Shown: positions 54,096-63,619 of the stretch, one piece after another | Layout: each line of letters begins with the position of its first letter | Numbering within the stretch: position 1 is the first letter of the stretch | The notes under the pieces: model-generated | What the model saw: only the letters and a program-made list of their open reading frames with translations | Databases searched by the model: none | Told to the model about the DNA's origin: nothing | DNA from: Rhabdophis nuchalis | Taxonomy: Eukaryota > Chordata > Lepidosauria > Squamata > Natricidae | Length of the DNA stretch: 64,000 bases | Direction of reading: 5' to 3' | Assembly: GCA_039707465.1 (NCBI GenBank) | Contig: CM077643.1 | Coordinates: 324,017,919-324,081,918 of the forward strand | Made by a program: the position numbers and the translations under genes

Positions 54096-54465
54096 TTGTT
54101 GTTAGTTGTGAAGTTGTGTCCGACCCATCGCAACCCCATGGAGAACATTCCTCCAGGCCTTCCTGTCCTCTACCATCCTCTGGATTCCATTTAAACTCAT
54201 GCTCACTGCTTCAGTGACTCCATCTAGCCACCTCATTCTGTTGTCCCTTTCTTCTTTTGCCCTCCATCTTTCCTAGCATTAGGTTCTTCTCCAGTGAGTC
54301 CTTCCTTCTCATTAGGTGGCCAAAGTATTGGCGTTTCATCTTCAGGATCTGACCTTCTAAAGAGCAGTCAGTTGATCTCTTCTAGGACTGATCAGTTTGA
54401 TCGTCTTGCAGTCCAAGGGACTTGCCAGAGTCTTCTCCAGCACTATATTGTTGCAGCATGTAAGC
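54096..54465 (-). mobile_element. BovB (RTE) LINE 3' end
   Basis: On the minus strand the 3' end reads CCATGGGGTTGCGATGGGTC followed by GGACACAACTTCACAAC, the hallmark of BovB 3' ends known from ruminants and squamates. Upstream is the RTE ORF2 end (region of GGCCAAAGTATTGGCG on the plus strand). 5' truncated; not coding. Confidence 0.8.
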
Positions 54466-54589
54466 TGTTTCAAGCACTATTTGTGTTATTCTGGCCTGTT
54501 TGCACAACCAGCCAGATGTTCAGACTGGTTTTGGCATGTTTATCTACTTATTGAGTCCTTCTGGAGGATTGTTATTAGTATTATTTGTT

Positions 54590-54960
54590 ACTTAAAATCA
54601 ATGTTGACTCCAGGCAACTGCAAGATTTTGGAAGCGGCTTCCTTTTGCCTCCTTTCAAGAGCTGAGAGTGATGGCCCAAAGGCACCTAGCTGGCTTTGGG
54701 CTTAAGGTGCAGCTCAGAGGTGGGCTGATCGCAGTTTGGTCTGGATCGGGCAAACCGGTAGTAGTGGCAGCGGGACACTTTGCTGACCCTCCTGGACGCT
54801 TCTGCATATACACAGAAGCATTGAGTGCGTGCGGGAGCGCACTCAAACCATTAGTAAAAAAATTGGCAACCCACCACTGGTGCAGCTAGAATTCATGGTC
54901 TCCCAGTTTCTAGCCTGGTGCCTTAATCACTCCAACTGTCAGCTGTCTCTCTCCAATATT
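54590..54960 (-). mobile_element. MIR-like tRNA SINE, copy 4, split by a hAT-like element
   Basis: Minus strand: GAGTGATTAAGGCACCAGGC, TAGAAACTGGGAGACCATG and, past the insertion, CTTGGGCCATCACTCTCAGC-like sequence. The insert is 54715-54879. Confidence 0.6.
54715..54879. mobile_element. 165-bp hAT-like element, copy 2
   Basis: CAGAGGTGGGCTG to GGCAACCCACCACTG; exact 8-bp duplication GTGCAGCT (54707-54714, 54880-54887). Same length as 24770-24934. Confidence 0.92.
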
Positions 54961-55279
54961 ATTATCATTATTATTGACTGTAGACAAACAGCCAGACAGA
55001 GAGATAGATTTTAATAATTAGTGGGTATAGTGTATCATTATATATTTGCTGTTGTTTGGAAGCTGGTTAGCAGCATAAAATCATGCACATTAAATTAGAG
55101 AGACAGAAAGGTAGAGAGATAGAGAGAGATGTGGTGTTGAGTGAATCCAGCTGTTGTCCCCAAGGATTTCTAACTTGCAATGTTTTCACAAGAGCTAATA
55201 AAAGTACAAGGATGACTTGGAATTATTTGTTCATCTCTCAGCCTCAGTTTTCCTCCACAAAATGAAGAAGACCTATGCC

Positions 55280-55689
55280 CGTGATGGTGAACCTATTGCA
55301 CGGGTGCCACAGGTGGCATGCAAAGCCATTTCTGAGGGCACACGAGATGTTGCCCTGTCAGCTCCAGCGCACATGAGCATGCTGGCCAGCTAATTTTTGG
55401 CCTTGATTTTTGGCCAGTTGCCCTCCTGAAGCCTCCAGAGGGAGAAAAATGGCCCAACGGGCAACCTGGAAGTCCATTCCCGAATTTCCAGTTTGTGTGT
55501 TGGGCGTTTTTTTGCCCTCCACAGGCTCCAAAAAAGCCGTGTGCACATGCGTGGGGCCGCAGGGGGTGTCACACGTGCACACTCAGGGAACATGGCATGG
55601 GAGCCATTAAATTATGGGTGTGGGTACATGAGCGTGCACAATAGTGTGTGCTTTTTGCACCCAAGGCGAAAAATGTTCGCCATCACTGA
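55280..55689. mobile_element. 410-bp non-autonomous hAT element, 'GATGGTGAACC' family, copy 1
   Basis: CGTGATGGTGAACC at the left and GTTCGCCATCACTGA at the right; exact 8-bp duplication CCTATGCC (55272-55279, 55690-55697). Rich in CA/TG and GCC motifs. Related copies at 59750-60198 and 60928-61911, and perhaps at 63620. Confidence 0.85.
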
Positions 55690-55697
55690 CCTATGCC

Positions 55698-56685
55698 AAT
55701 TTATTGCTTTTGAATGGGTTTTTGTTTGTTAAACAGGTTAAAGTAGGTTTCCAGCAACCCCCACCCACCCGCTCTGATTGCCGTAAGGTATATACCCATT
55801 TCTATGCAATCGTATGCTTCTACCTATACTCTGTAATTTACTCTGATCACCTGACAATGATTGGTAGATGAATGAAGGCAAATATACATGTTCCAGAAGA
55901 GGGCTTCAGGATCCAATCGGGATCAGTCACTTGGGCCAGAGGTTTTGTCTTCTGAGCTTTGAGACTCATGCTGGAGCCCATCCTCAGGGAATTTCTCTGA
56001 ATGCTCTGTGCTGTTCTTTGTGTGGTATTTATATGGTGGTGGTTGTGTGTAGCTTTTTAGAGGTAGATTGGGGTGTTGATGGCTGACTATTAAGTTGTTG
56101 GTTATTGTTTCCTTGTGCTACCAAGCCCCCTGCCTCCTAAATATTTGATAAGCTGGAGGTAAATCAGAACTCCTGCCAATTGAGGAGGCGCCTGTTTCCC
56201 AGGATTCAATCACATCCCTGACTATTTTTGTGTCTGCTCGTCCAACAATCTTAGTAGCTTAGAAGTTTAAAAGCTGCTCTATGATTGATAGAGTTCAGTA
56301 TTCTAGTAGAAAACAAACCAGCTATCACTCTTATTCTAGGGTACCACTTTAGTTTTCAAGAAATGAACACAATGCATCTTGCCTGCTTTTGGAAAGAAAA
56401 GATAAAGAGAGGCAAAAAGAGGAAAAGAATGGGAGAGGGCAGTCCGAGAAAGAGAGAAAAGCACTTCCACAGGCTTTCCTGGCAAAGAGAAATGGCTCTG
56501 CTTGCACATACCTGGACATCTCTGTTTCAATGCTTTGAGGAGCACTGCTTGGCTTGGGCCTCTTTCAAATGCTTTGCATAGCCTTCCTTCAATATCTAGA
56601 TCAATTTCACTACATGCGAACACACACACACACATATATTCTAGAGAATATTAGAGAAAATATCCAAAACCAACACTAAAGTGTT
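55698..56685. other. no recognised feature
   Basis: No gene recognised. A short CA repeat lies at 56620-56634. Opposite-strand frames 56285-56581 and 56336-56635 lack support. Confidence 0.35.
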
Positions 56686-56691
56686 GGAAGA

Positions 56692-57411
56692 AATGTCCTT
56701 TTGGGTTCAGTTCCAAGTGAGGGGAAAGACACTGGAAATATGGAGGCTGTTTGGAAAGATGGTTTAATAGTGGACAGGACCCCATGGTTTGAGGTCCTGG
56801 GGGGAAAGGTGATCACATGCCTTGTGAGAAGAGAAAAGAGAGTGAGATGCTGAAAGTCCCTTTTTTATGCCCTCTCTGGCCTTTGATCTTGATCTTGTAT
56901 TCTAATTGCTTGTCAGACTCCCATGGGGCCATGCAGGGGCAACTCTCTAGGCCAGGGGTCTGCAAAGTCGGCTCTTTTAAGACTGGTGGACTTCAACTCC
57001 CAGAGTTCCCCAGCCAGCATAGCTGGCTGGGGAATTCTGGGAGTTGAAGTCCACCAGTCTTAAAAGAGCCGACTTTGCAGACCCCTGCTCTAGGCTGTAT
57101 TTTGAGCCCAGGTTTGGTTGAGCATTGCTTCTTCCCAGGTGCCCTGTGGTGAGATGGGTAAAGGGCTAATACTATCATGTCTTAATGCCATCACCCTGGA
57201 GCTGAAGGGGGATCTTTGTTATGTAGAATAGACTGTCTCAGGCATTTTGATGGCCCGTTGACAAAGGGGGGGGCTATTAAGAGTGAGTCTGTTTCCTGCC
57301 TAAAAACATGTTTCTCCATTTCTTATCCAGGGAAACATAATATTCTACCTTTTCAACATTTCCCAGGATATTTCATTTTTCTAGGAGAGGGGTGGGTGCT
57401 AACCTCCTACA
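56692..57411 (-). mobile_element. solo LTR, family A, copy 3, with a hAT insertion
   Basis: TGTTGGAAGAAATGTCC at the left edge and CTAACCTCCTACA at the right edge. Flanks TAAAG and TAAAC match at four of five bases. The palindrome at 56953-57087 lies inside; without it the LTR is about 577 bp, close to copy 2. Minus-strand promoter signals are weaker than in copy 2. Confidence 0.65.
56953..57087. mobile_element. 135-bp palindromic hAT element, subgroup B
   Basis: CAGGGGTCTGCAAAGTCGGC to GCCGACTTTGCAGACCCCTG; exact duplication CTCTAGGC (56945-56952, 57088-57095). Inserted in the LTR, so younger than it. Confidence 0.96.
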
Positions 57412-57934
57412 TAAACTAGGGAGAATTGAGTATAAAAATAAAGGTTAATTTCTGCCCTTTGTGTACGAGTGAAAATATTGCTGTATTAATGTGCTTGCAG
57501 AGATTTACATGTAAAGAATAGCAAAAAATGTTTATCCTTAGTGGCAGGTGCAATAAAAATCAAATACCCTTCCAGTGCCTTCCCCCCCCACTTTATACTA
57601 TGCTAAAATGGGGTACTTACCACAGTACTCAGTACACACAGTACACTACACAGCATGGCAGTAGTAGCCCTCGCTAGTTTTGATCCGTCTCATGCTGTCT
57701 CTCTGAAACTTGTCAAAAGCAGCCATGTGTATGGGTGTGTGTGGATGTCTGGCAAACACAATGCATGACTGGCGGGTTCCTTTCAGCTGGATGTCTTGCA
57801 GATGGTGAATGTCTGTTTTGTAGAAGGCGATAGTTTAGGATTGGCTCTTTCAATTTCCAGACTAGAGAAATCCCTGATTATAGCATCAATCTTCTTGCTG
57901 GAGCTTTCTGTGGTTTTCCCCCTGCAGTTCCACG
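57412..57934. other. no recognised feature
   Basis: No gene or repeat recognised. Confidence 0.35.
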
Positions 57935-58553
57935 ATGTAGAAAAGACGTGGAGACTCTAGAAAGAGTGCAGAGAAGAGCAACCAAGATGATTAGGGCAGT
58001 GTTTCCCAACCTTGGCAACTTGAAGATGTCTGGACTTCAACTCCCAGAATTCCCCAGCCAGCGAATGCTGGCTGGGGAATTCTGGGAGTTGAAATCCCGA
58101 CGTCTTCAAGTTGCCAAGGTTGGGAAACACTGGATTAGGGGACTGGAGACTAAAACATATGAAGAACGGTTGCAGGAGCTGGGTATGTCTAGTTTGATGA
58201 AGAGAAGGACCAGGGGAGACATGATAGCAGTGTTCCGATATCTCAGAGGGTGCCACAAAGAAGAGGGAGTCAAACTATTCTCCAAGGCACCTGGGGGCAG
58301 GACAAGAAGCAACGGGTGGAAACTAATCAAGGAGAGAAGCAACTTAGAACTAAGGAGAAATTTCCTGACAGTTAGAACAATTAACCTCTGGAACAGCTTG
58401 CCTCCAGAAGTTGTGAATGCCCCAACCCTGGAAGTCTTTAAGAAGATGTTAGATAGCCATTTGTCTGAAATGGTATAAGGTTCCTGCCCACGCAGGGGGT
58501 TGGACTAGAAGACCTACAAGGTCCCTTCCAACTCTGCTATTGTATTGTATTGA
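57935..58553 (+). mobile_element. CR1 LINE 3' end, well preserved, with an in-frame hAT insertion
   Basis: The plus frame 57948-58478 gives METLERVQRRATKMIR, then 48 codons of insertion, then IRGLETKTYEERLQELGMSS to EVFKKMLDSHLSEMV and a stop. The 3'UTR GGTTGGACTAGAAGACC leads to an ATTGT tail at 58538-58553. The element is 5' truncated. Few substitutions compared with the other CR1 copies. Confidence 0.93.
57997..58132. mobile_element. 136-bp palindromic hAT element, subgroup D
   Basis: CAGTGTTTCCCAACCTTGGC to GCCAAGGTTGGGAAACACTG; exact duplication GATTAGGG (57989-57996, 58133-58140). The centre CCAGCGAATGCTGG is one base longer than in the 135-bp copies. Confidence 0.96.
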
Positions 58554-59730
58554 TAACAAAATACAAGAACTCCAGATGTTCCTTCCTGGCCCAGTGATTG
58601 AGAAATCTTTGCCTGATCTCCAGGGTTATCAGGCTAACCTGAGACAGATTTGCCAACTCATGAACAAGAATTACATTCCACCACCAGGTCATTACAGAGT
58701 GGAAAACTAGACTGTAAACATTTATTTTTTTCAGATTTGGCTTGTAATTAAGAACCTGGATAATAAAACCTTGCATCTTCCACCCCAGAAGTGCCTGAAA
58801 TTATACTGTATAAACAGTAATCACTTCATCCACCATTAAATAAACAACTGCCTTCGCCTTTGTCTGATGACAAGGCATGTGCCAAACAACAATGCTCAAA
58901 ACGAGATCCTTCTACAGGGCCTCTTCCATTCATTTAGCACCAACAAAATCAGAAATTTGCAAGCATGGCAAATGTATCCCGTGTACGCCGTCTGCTTTGA
59001 TATCCAGTGTGAATAATCTAGGCAGAAACATAAAGTATGTAAATTAGCTATTTAGAGAAGAGAGAAAGCCAACAGAAAAAGCTGATAAGATGTAGTCTTG
59101 ATGAAAAAGGCAAGATGGAAAAAAAAGAGATGTCTATTCGTTGGGGAATTCTGGGAGCTGAAGTCCACATTTCTTTAAGTTGTCAAGCTTGAAAAAATGT
59201 TGCCTTCAGATTGAAATGCAAAACTGAAGGGAACGTGACTTTGCCTGCATAACTCTCAAATGAATAGCCCTGAGAAGAGACCCAAATGTAAGAGTTGTCT
59301 GCTGGGCCAAGTGAGGCGGGGCATCGTTTTTAAACCGGTGACTTATTGCTGTTTACAAGAGATTACTCTGAAAACAGCTTCAGTTATTTGCACAGATGTA
59401 CTTTCCTTTGCAGAGTTATCTTGTTCGAGCATCAGTCTGGATACATGAAAGATTTCTTCCCGCAAGACCTCTTCCCATATGGTTTGGCTCTCTGGAAGGT
59501 ATCCATATCCTATATTAATGTATTATGCATTCATGTATTAATATATTAATCTTTGAGACAGATCAGTGACAATTACAGAGTTTGTGGGTATGCCAGGAAG
59601 ATGAACAACAAGGGCAGACGTCTGTATGCAGATCACCAGTGCCAGAGGTGGTTGTGGGACCTCAGGCTTTCATTAAAATGATGAAAACAGCATCACAATA
59701 CTGCCTTCTGCGCATGTCACAAATGAAGGT
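58554..59730. other. no recognised feature
   Basis: A short block at 59143-59195 (GGGGAATTCTGGGAGCTGAAG) matches one arm of the palindromic elements; the rest is not recognised. Confidence 0.4.
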
Positions 59731-59749
59731 GGATATGCATGTCCTAGGA

Positions 59750-60198
59750 CATGCATATCCTTTTTTGCCTCGGGTGCCAAAAGCACATGCTTGTGTAATA
59801 TTCCACACACTCGGGTGCCCACCCCCACAATTTAATCCCCCCATGCCATGCCCCCTGTGCATGCACAACACCCCGCCCTGCTGCCCCGTGCATACACACA
59901 CAACTTTCTTGGAGCCTGGGGAGGGTGAAAAAGCCTCCCTCCCAGAGGCCCTCCGGAGGCTGGAAACAGCCCGTTTTCCAATTTCTGGTGGGCCCGGTAA
60001 ATCCATTGTTTGCTCTCTGGAGGCTTTCCTGAAGCCTCCAGAGGACAAAAAAACTAAAAATAAACTGAAATTCAAGGCCAAAAATCAGCTGGCCAGCGTA
60101 TGCATGCATGCTGGAGCTGACAGGGCAATATCTTGTGTGCCCTCAGAAATGGCTCTGCATGCCACCTGTGGCACGCGTGCCATAGGTTCGCCATCATG
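59750..60198. mobile_element. hAT element, 'GATGGTGAACC' family, reverse copy
   Basis: In reverse it starts CATGATGGCGAACCTATGGC and runs to GGCAAAAAAGG at the left. The flanks GTCCTAGGA at 59741-59749 and 60199-60207 match. The 207-residue frame 59582-60205 comes from this element and is not a gene. Confidence 0.75.
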
Positions 60199-60207
60199 GT
60201 CCTAGGA

Positions 60208-60342
60208 CAGGGGTCTGCAAAGTTGGCTCTTTTAAGACTGGTGGACTTCAACTCCCAGAATTCCCTAGCCAGCCTAGCTGGCTGGGGAATTCTGGGAGTT
60301 GAAGTCCACCAGTCTTAAAAGAGCCAACTTTGCAGACCCCTG
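60208..60342. mobile_element. 135-bp palindromic hAT element, subgroup B
   Basis: CAGGGGTCTGCAAAGTTGGC to GCCAACTTTGCAGACCCCTG; exact duplication TCCTAGGA (60200-60207, 60343-60350). It inserted in the target duplication of the neighbouring hAT element at 59750-60198. Confidence 0.95.
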
Positions 60343-60350
60343 TCCTAGGA

Positions 60351-60919
60351 TAACGTTGCAGGATTCAATCTGGGCCAGTCACCAGGACCAGAGGTTTAGT
60401 CTTCCAAGCTTTTGGACTCTTGCTTTTGGACTCTCTTCAGGAAACTTCTCTCTAGCAGAGTGTGTGGAGGAGAAGGAGTGAGAAAGAGATGGTTTGGGGG
60501 CAACAAAAATCCCTCGCCTTTCTTTCACATAAAAATAAAAGAAAGGAAAATAAACTATGAACCTTCCATACCATACAACAACCAAACAAACAAACCGATG
60601 CTTTGTCCCTTGGTGGTTGCCTTCTGGAGATTCTGGTCCATTTTAGGCCTTTGTGTGGGTTGTAGAGTTTAAAAGAACATTTGCAGACCGTCATGACAGT
60701 GCAGATAAATCCTGACTGCTTTTTATAGTTTGCATGGCAACATGACTTTGCTTCGCTATAGTCTAAAAAATTCCAAATGGTTGCTAAAAGGGAGATCTGT
60801 CACACTGTCATGCCAACTTCCCCTTGAAAGAACCTGTGAGTGTAAGAGACGTGGTCAGCTGAAACCCAGGAGCCACTAGGTGGGTTGAACAGCAGTTTTG
60901 TCAAATGGGAACTCAGATT
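60351..60919. other. no recognised feature
   Basis: No gene or repeat recognised. Confidence 0.35.
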
Positions 60920-60927
60920 GCCTAGAA

Positions 60928-61911
60928 CAGGGATGGCAAACCTTTCTTGTAAAGGTGTGCAAAAATTGTGCGCGGGTGCCTATACCCACAATTCAATACC
61001 CATCTGCGCATGCACACGCGACTCCCTGCCCTGCACCCTGGGCACACCTTTCGGGTGCACTTCAAGGTTTTGACGACCATCTTCAAAGCGCTCCATGGCT
61101 CGGGGCCTAGTTATATGCGAGACCGTCTTCTGGCCCATACATCCCTTCGACCGATCCGCTCCCACAGAGAGGGCCTTCTCAGGGTGCCGTCGGCCGGCCA
61201 ATGCCGGTTGGCGACACCCAGGGGAAGGGCCTTCTCTGTGGCGGGCCCTACCCTCTGGAACGACTTACCCCCCGAACTACGTACCATCTCAGACAACTAC
61301 GTACCATCGCCTCTTCCGCCAGCGTCTTAAAACGCACCTTTTCCAACAAGCCAACCTAGCATAACCTCCCGTTCTGACTGTTTTTAGATAGTTTTAATTT
61401 GGGGATTTTATATATATTTTAGCACAGTGTATCGATTGATTTAATAGCTTTTTAAAATTTTGTACTTGTTTATATTTGTTAGGTCTTTTAAATTTCCTGT
61501 GCGCCGCCCTGGGTCCTTTTTTGGAGAAGGTACGGGGTATAAATTCGAATTAAAAAAAAGTGTTCTCCCTCTTCAGGCTCTGGAGGTTTTCCTGAAGCAA
61601 CAGGAGGGGCCCAACGGGCCAATGAGAAGTTTGGAAACAATTTTTTTCCAGCTTCCAGGTGGCCTCTGGGGCACCAGGGCAGGCAGGTTTCATGTTCCCC
61701 AGGCTTCATGAAAGCCTCGGGAACCTGGGGAGGGCGAAAAACAGGCCCAATGGGCCAACTGGAAGTTTGGAAACAGCCTCCCCCAGCCTTCCAGAAGGCT
61801 GAAAATCAGCAGGCTGGCACACGCATGCACACCTGAGCTGATGGCTTATGTGCCAGCAAATATGGCTCTGCGTCCGCCTGTGACACGCATGCCATAGGTT
61901 CGCCATCATGG
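60928..61911. mobile_element. hAT element, 'GATGGTGAACC' family, split by an L2 copy
   Basis: CAGGGATGGCAAACC at the left and GGTTCGCCATCATGG at the right. Exact 8-bp duplication GCCTAGAA (60920-60927, 61912-61919). The L2 3' end at 61040-61558 is nested inside. Confidence 0.88.
61040..61558 (+). mobile_element. L2-type LINE 3' end nested in a hAT element
   Basis: The plus frame 60968-61330 includes FRVHFKVLTTIFKALHGSGP, SYMRDRLLAHTSLRPIRSHR and SVAGPTLWNDLPPELRTISD. A short local duplication (ACTACGTACCATC) near 61275-61305 then shifts the frame. The 3'UTR GCGCCGCCCTGGGTCC is followed by an A-rich tail. Confidence 0.88.
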
Positions 61912-62007
61912 GCCTAGAATCTCAATGTAGAACTTCAGCATTGGGAATAGGGGGAAATTTTCTTTTTCTTCCTAGTTGTCAGTTGTCCAACATGCAAGAT
62001 GCTATAA

Positions 62008-62233
62008 CAGGGGTAGTCAACCTTTTTATACCTACCGCCCACTTTTGTATCTCTGTTAGTAGTAAAATTTTCTAACCGCCCACCGGTTCCACAGTAATGG
62101 TGATTTATAAAGTAAGGAAGTCAAATTAAATTTAAAAAGGAAAGTGCTTCAGTATCGGATAAAACCCCTACCGTCCACCATGAAAGCTGGAACGCCCACT
62201 AGTGGGCGGTAGGGACCAAGTTGACTACCACTG
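62008..62233. mobile_element. 226-bp non-autonomous hAT element, copy 2
   Basis: CAGGGGTAGTCAACC to GTTGACTACCACTG, exact 8-bp duplication TGCTATAA (62000-62007, 62234-62241). Same length as the 24245-24470 copy. Confidence 0.95.
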
Positions 62234-62552
62234 TGCTATAACATCACTGAGGATCAAAGAACTGATTCTGATTCTGGAGTATGCCAAGACCTTATAGAAA
62301 TATGTTACCAGACAAGTAAGACTAAGGGTAATTAAACTACTTGTCTCTCATGCTGATGCTGGCCCAAAATGAAACTGGCCCAAGAGACTGCTGTCTAGGT
62401 GTCATGTTTTGCTCAGGTGTTCTGTTCAGATGAGAATTACCACAGTCCACAAGTGGAAGGGAGTGGGAGATGTCTCATATTTTTTTAGTCCTACTCTGTA
62501 TGCCAAGAAAGTGTGATCCAATCACTTTTCTTTTGTGGGTAGGTCTATGAGG

Positions 62553-63061
62553 ACATATACAATACAATGCAATGCAATGCAATGCAATACCAGAGTTGGA
62601 AGGGACCTTGGAGGTCTTCTAGTCCAACCCCCTGCCTAGGCAGGAGCCCTATACCATTTCAGACAAATGGCTACCCAACATCTTCTTAAAGACTTCCAGT
62701 GTTGAGGCATTCACAACTTCTGGAGGCAAGCAGTTCCACTGATTAATTGTTCTAACTGTCAGGAAATTTCTCCTCAGTTCTAAGTTGCTTTTCTCCTTGA
62801 TTAGTTTCCACCCATTGCTTCTTGTTCTACCCTCAGGTGCCTTGGTGAATAGTTTGACTCCCTCTTCTTTGTGGCAACCCTTGAGATATCGGAAGACTGC
62901 TATCATGTCTCCCCTAGTCCTTCTTTCTATTAAACTATACATACCCAGTTCCTGCAACCGTTCCTCATATGTTTTAGTCTCCAGTCCCCTAATCATCTTG
63001 GTTGCTCTTCTCTGCACTCTTTCCAGAGTCGCCACGTCTTTTCTACATCTTGGAGACCAAA
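62553..63061 (-). mobile_element. CR1 LINE 3' end with (AATGC)n tail
   Basis: The 170-residue minus frame 62649-63161 covers the end of ORF2: CRKDVATLERVQRRATKMIR, GLETKTYEERLQELGMYSLI to EVFKKMLGSHLSEMV. The part of that frame before about 63061 is flanking sequence. The tail at 62560-62590 mixes AATAC and AATGC units. Confidence 0.93.
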
Positions 63062-63400
63062 AATATGGTTTCTCTCTGAGTGAGCAAGGAACATCCAACA
63101 GAATTATAGGATGACAAAGGTGAAAATAAATTAAAGTAATCTGGTTCAACACTCTGTTCACACTGAGTTTTTTACCAGTCTACATATGAACCAATGGGAG
63201 CGATCAGATCTACAGATTTTCTCCATGACAATCTATCCCTCATCTCGTCTTTCAAGTCTCCGAATGTCCATGGCCACTCCAACTGAATCCATTCACTTTG
63301 CTACCGGTCATCCTTTTCTTCTCTTTCCTTCCACTTTTCCAGTGTTGGAACCTTTTCCAGAGAGCTAGGACTCCACGGTGGAGTGTTCAAGGTAGGGTAA
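63062..63400. other. no recognised feature
   Basis: No gene or repeat recognised. The stretch may hold more decayed BovB sequence toward its right end. Confidence 0.3.
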
Positions 63401-63404
63401 TTTA

Positions 63405-63619
63405 AGCCTGGTTATTTTTGCCTTGAGTGAAAAGGCACCATCTGGATTTGGTTTGTTTCCTTGGCTCTTCTTGGTGTTCTCAGGAGTCTTCTCCGATGCC
63501 AAAGTTCAAAGGCATCAATACTCTCCCTATTCTGCTTCTTTAAAGTCCAATTTTCACTTCCATAGAGGTTCACTGGGAATAGCACAGCTTGCACGATTCT
63601 GATCTTGGTGGGTATAGAT
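63405..63619 (-). mobile_element. BovB (RTE) LINE ORF2 fragment
   Basis: The minus frame 63412-63594 gives NLYGSENWTLKKQNRESIDA, then FELWHRRRLLRTPRRAKETN, a block typical of the C-terminal part of RTE/BovB ORF2. The sequence continues in frame upstream (KIRIVQAVLFPV). It ends where a hAT-like element begins. Confidence 0.8.

Noticed and set aside
57948..58478. 176-residue frame as a possible cellular gene
   Set aside because: It is the CR1 ORF2 C-terminus carrying a hAT insertion; the 3'UTR and tail follow directly.
59582..60205. 207-residue frame as a possible gene
   Set aside because: Most of it lies in a hAT element and has an overlapping frame on the opposite strand; composition is Cys/His/Pro-rich with no domain.
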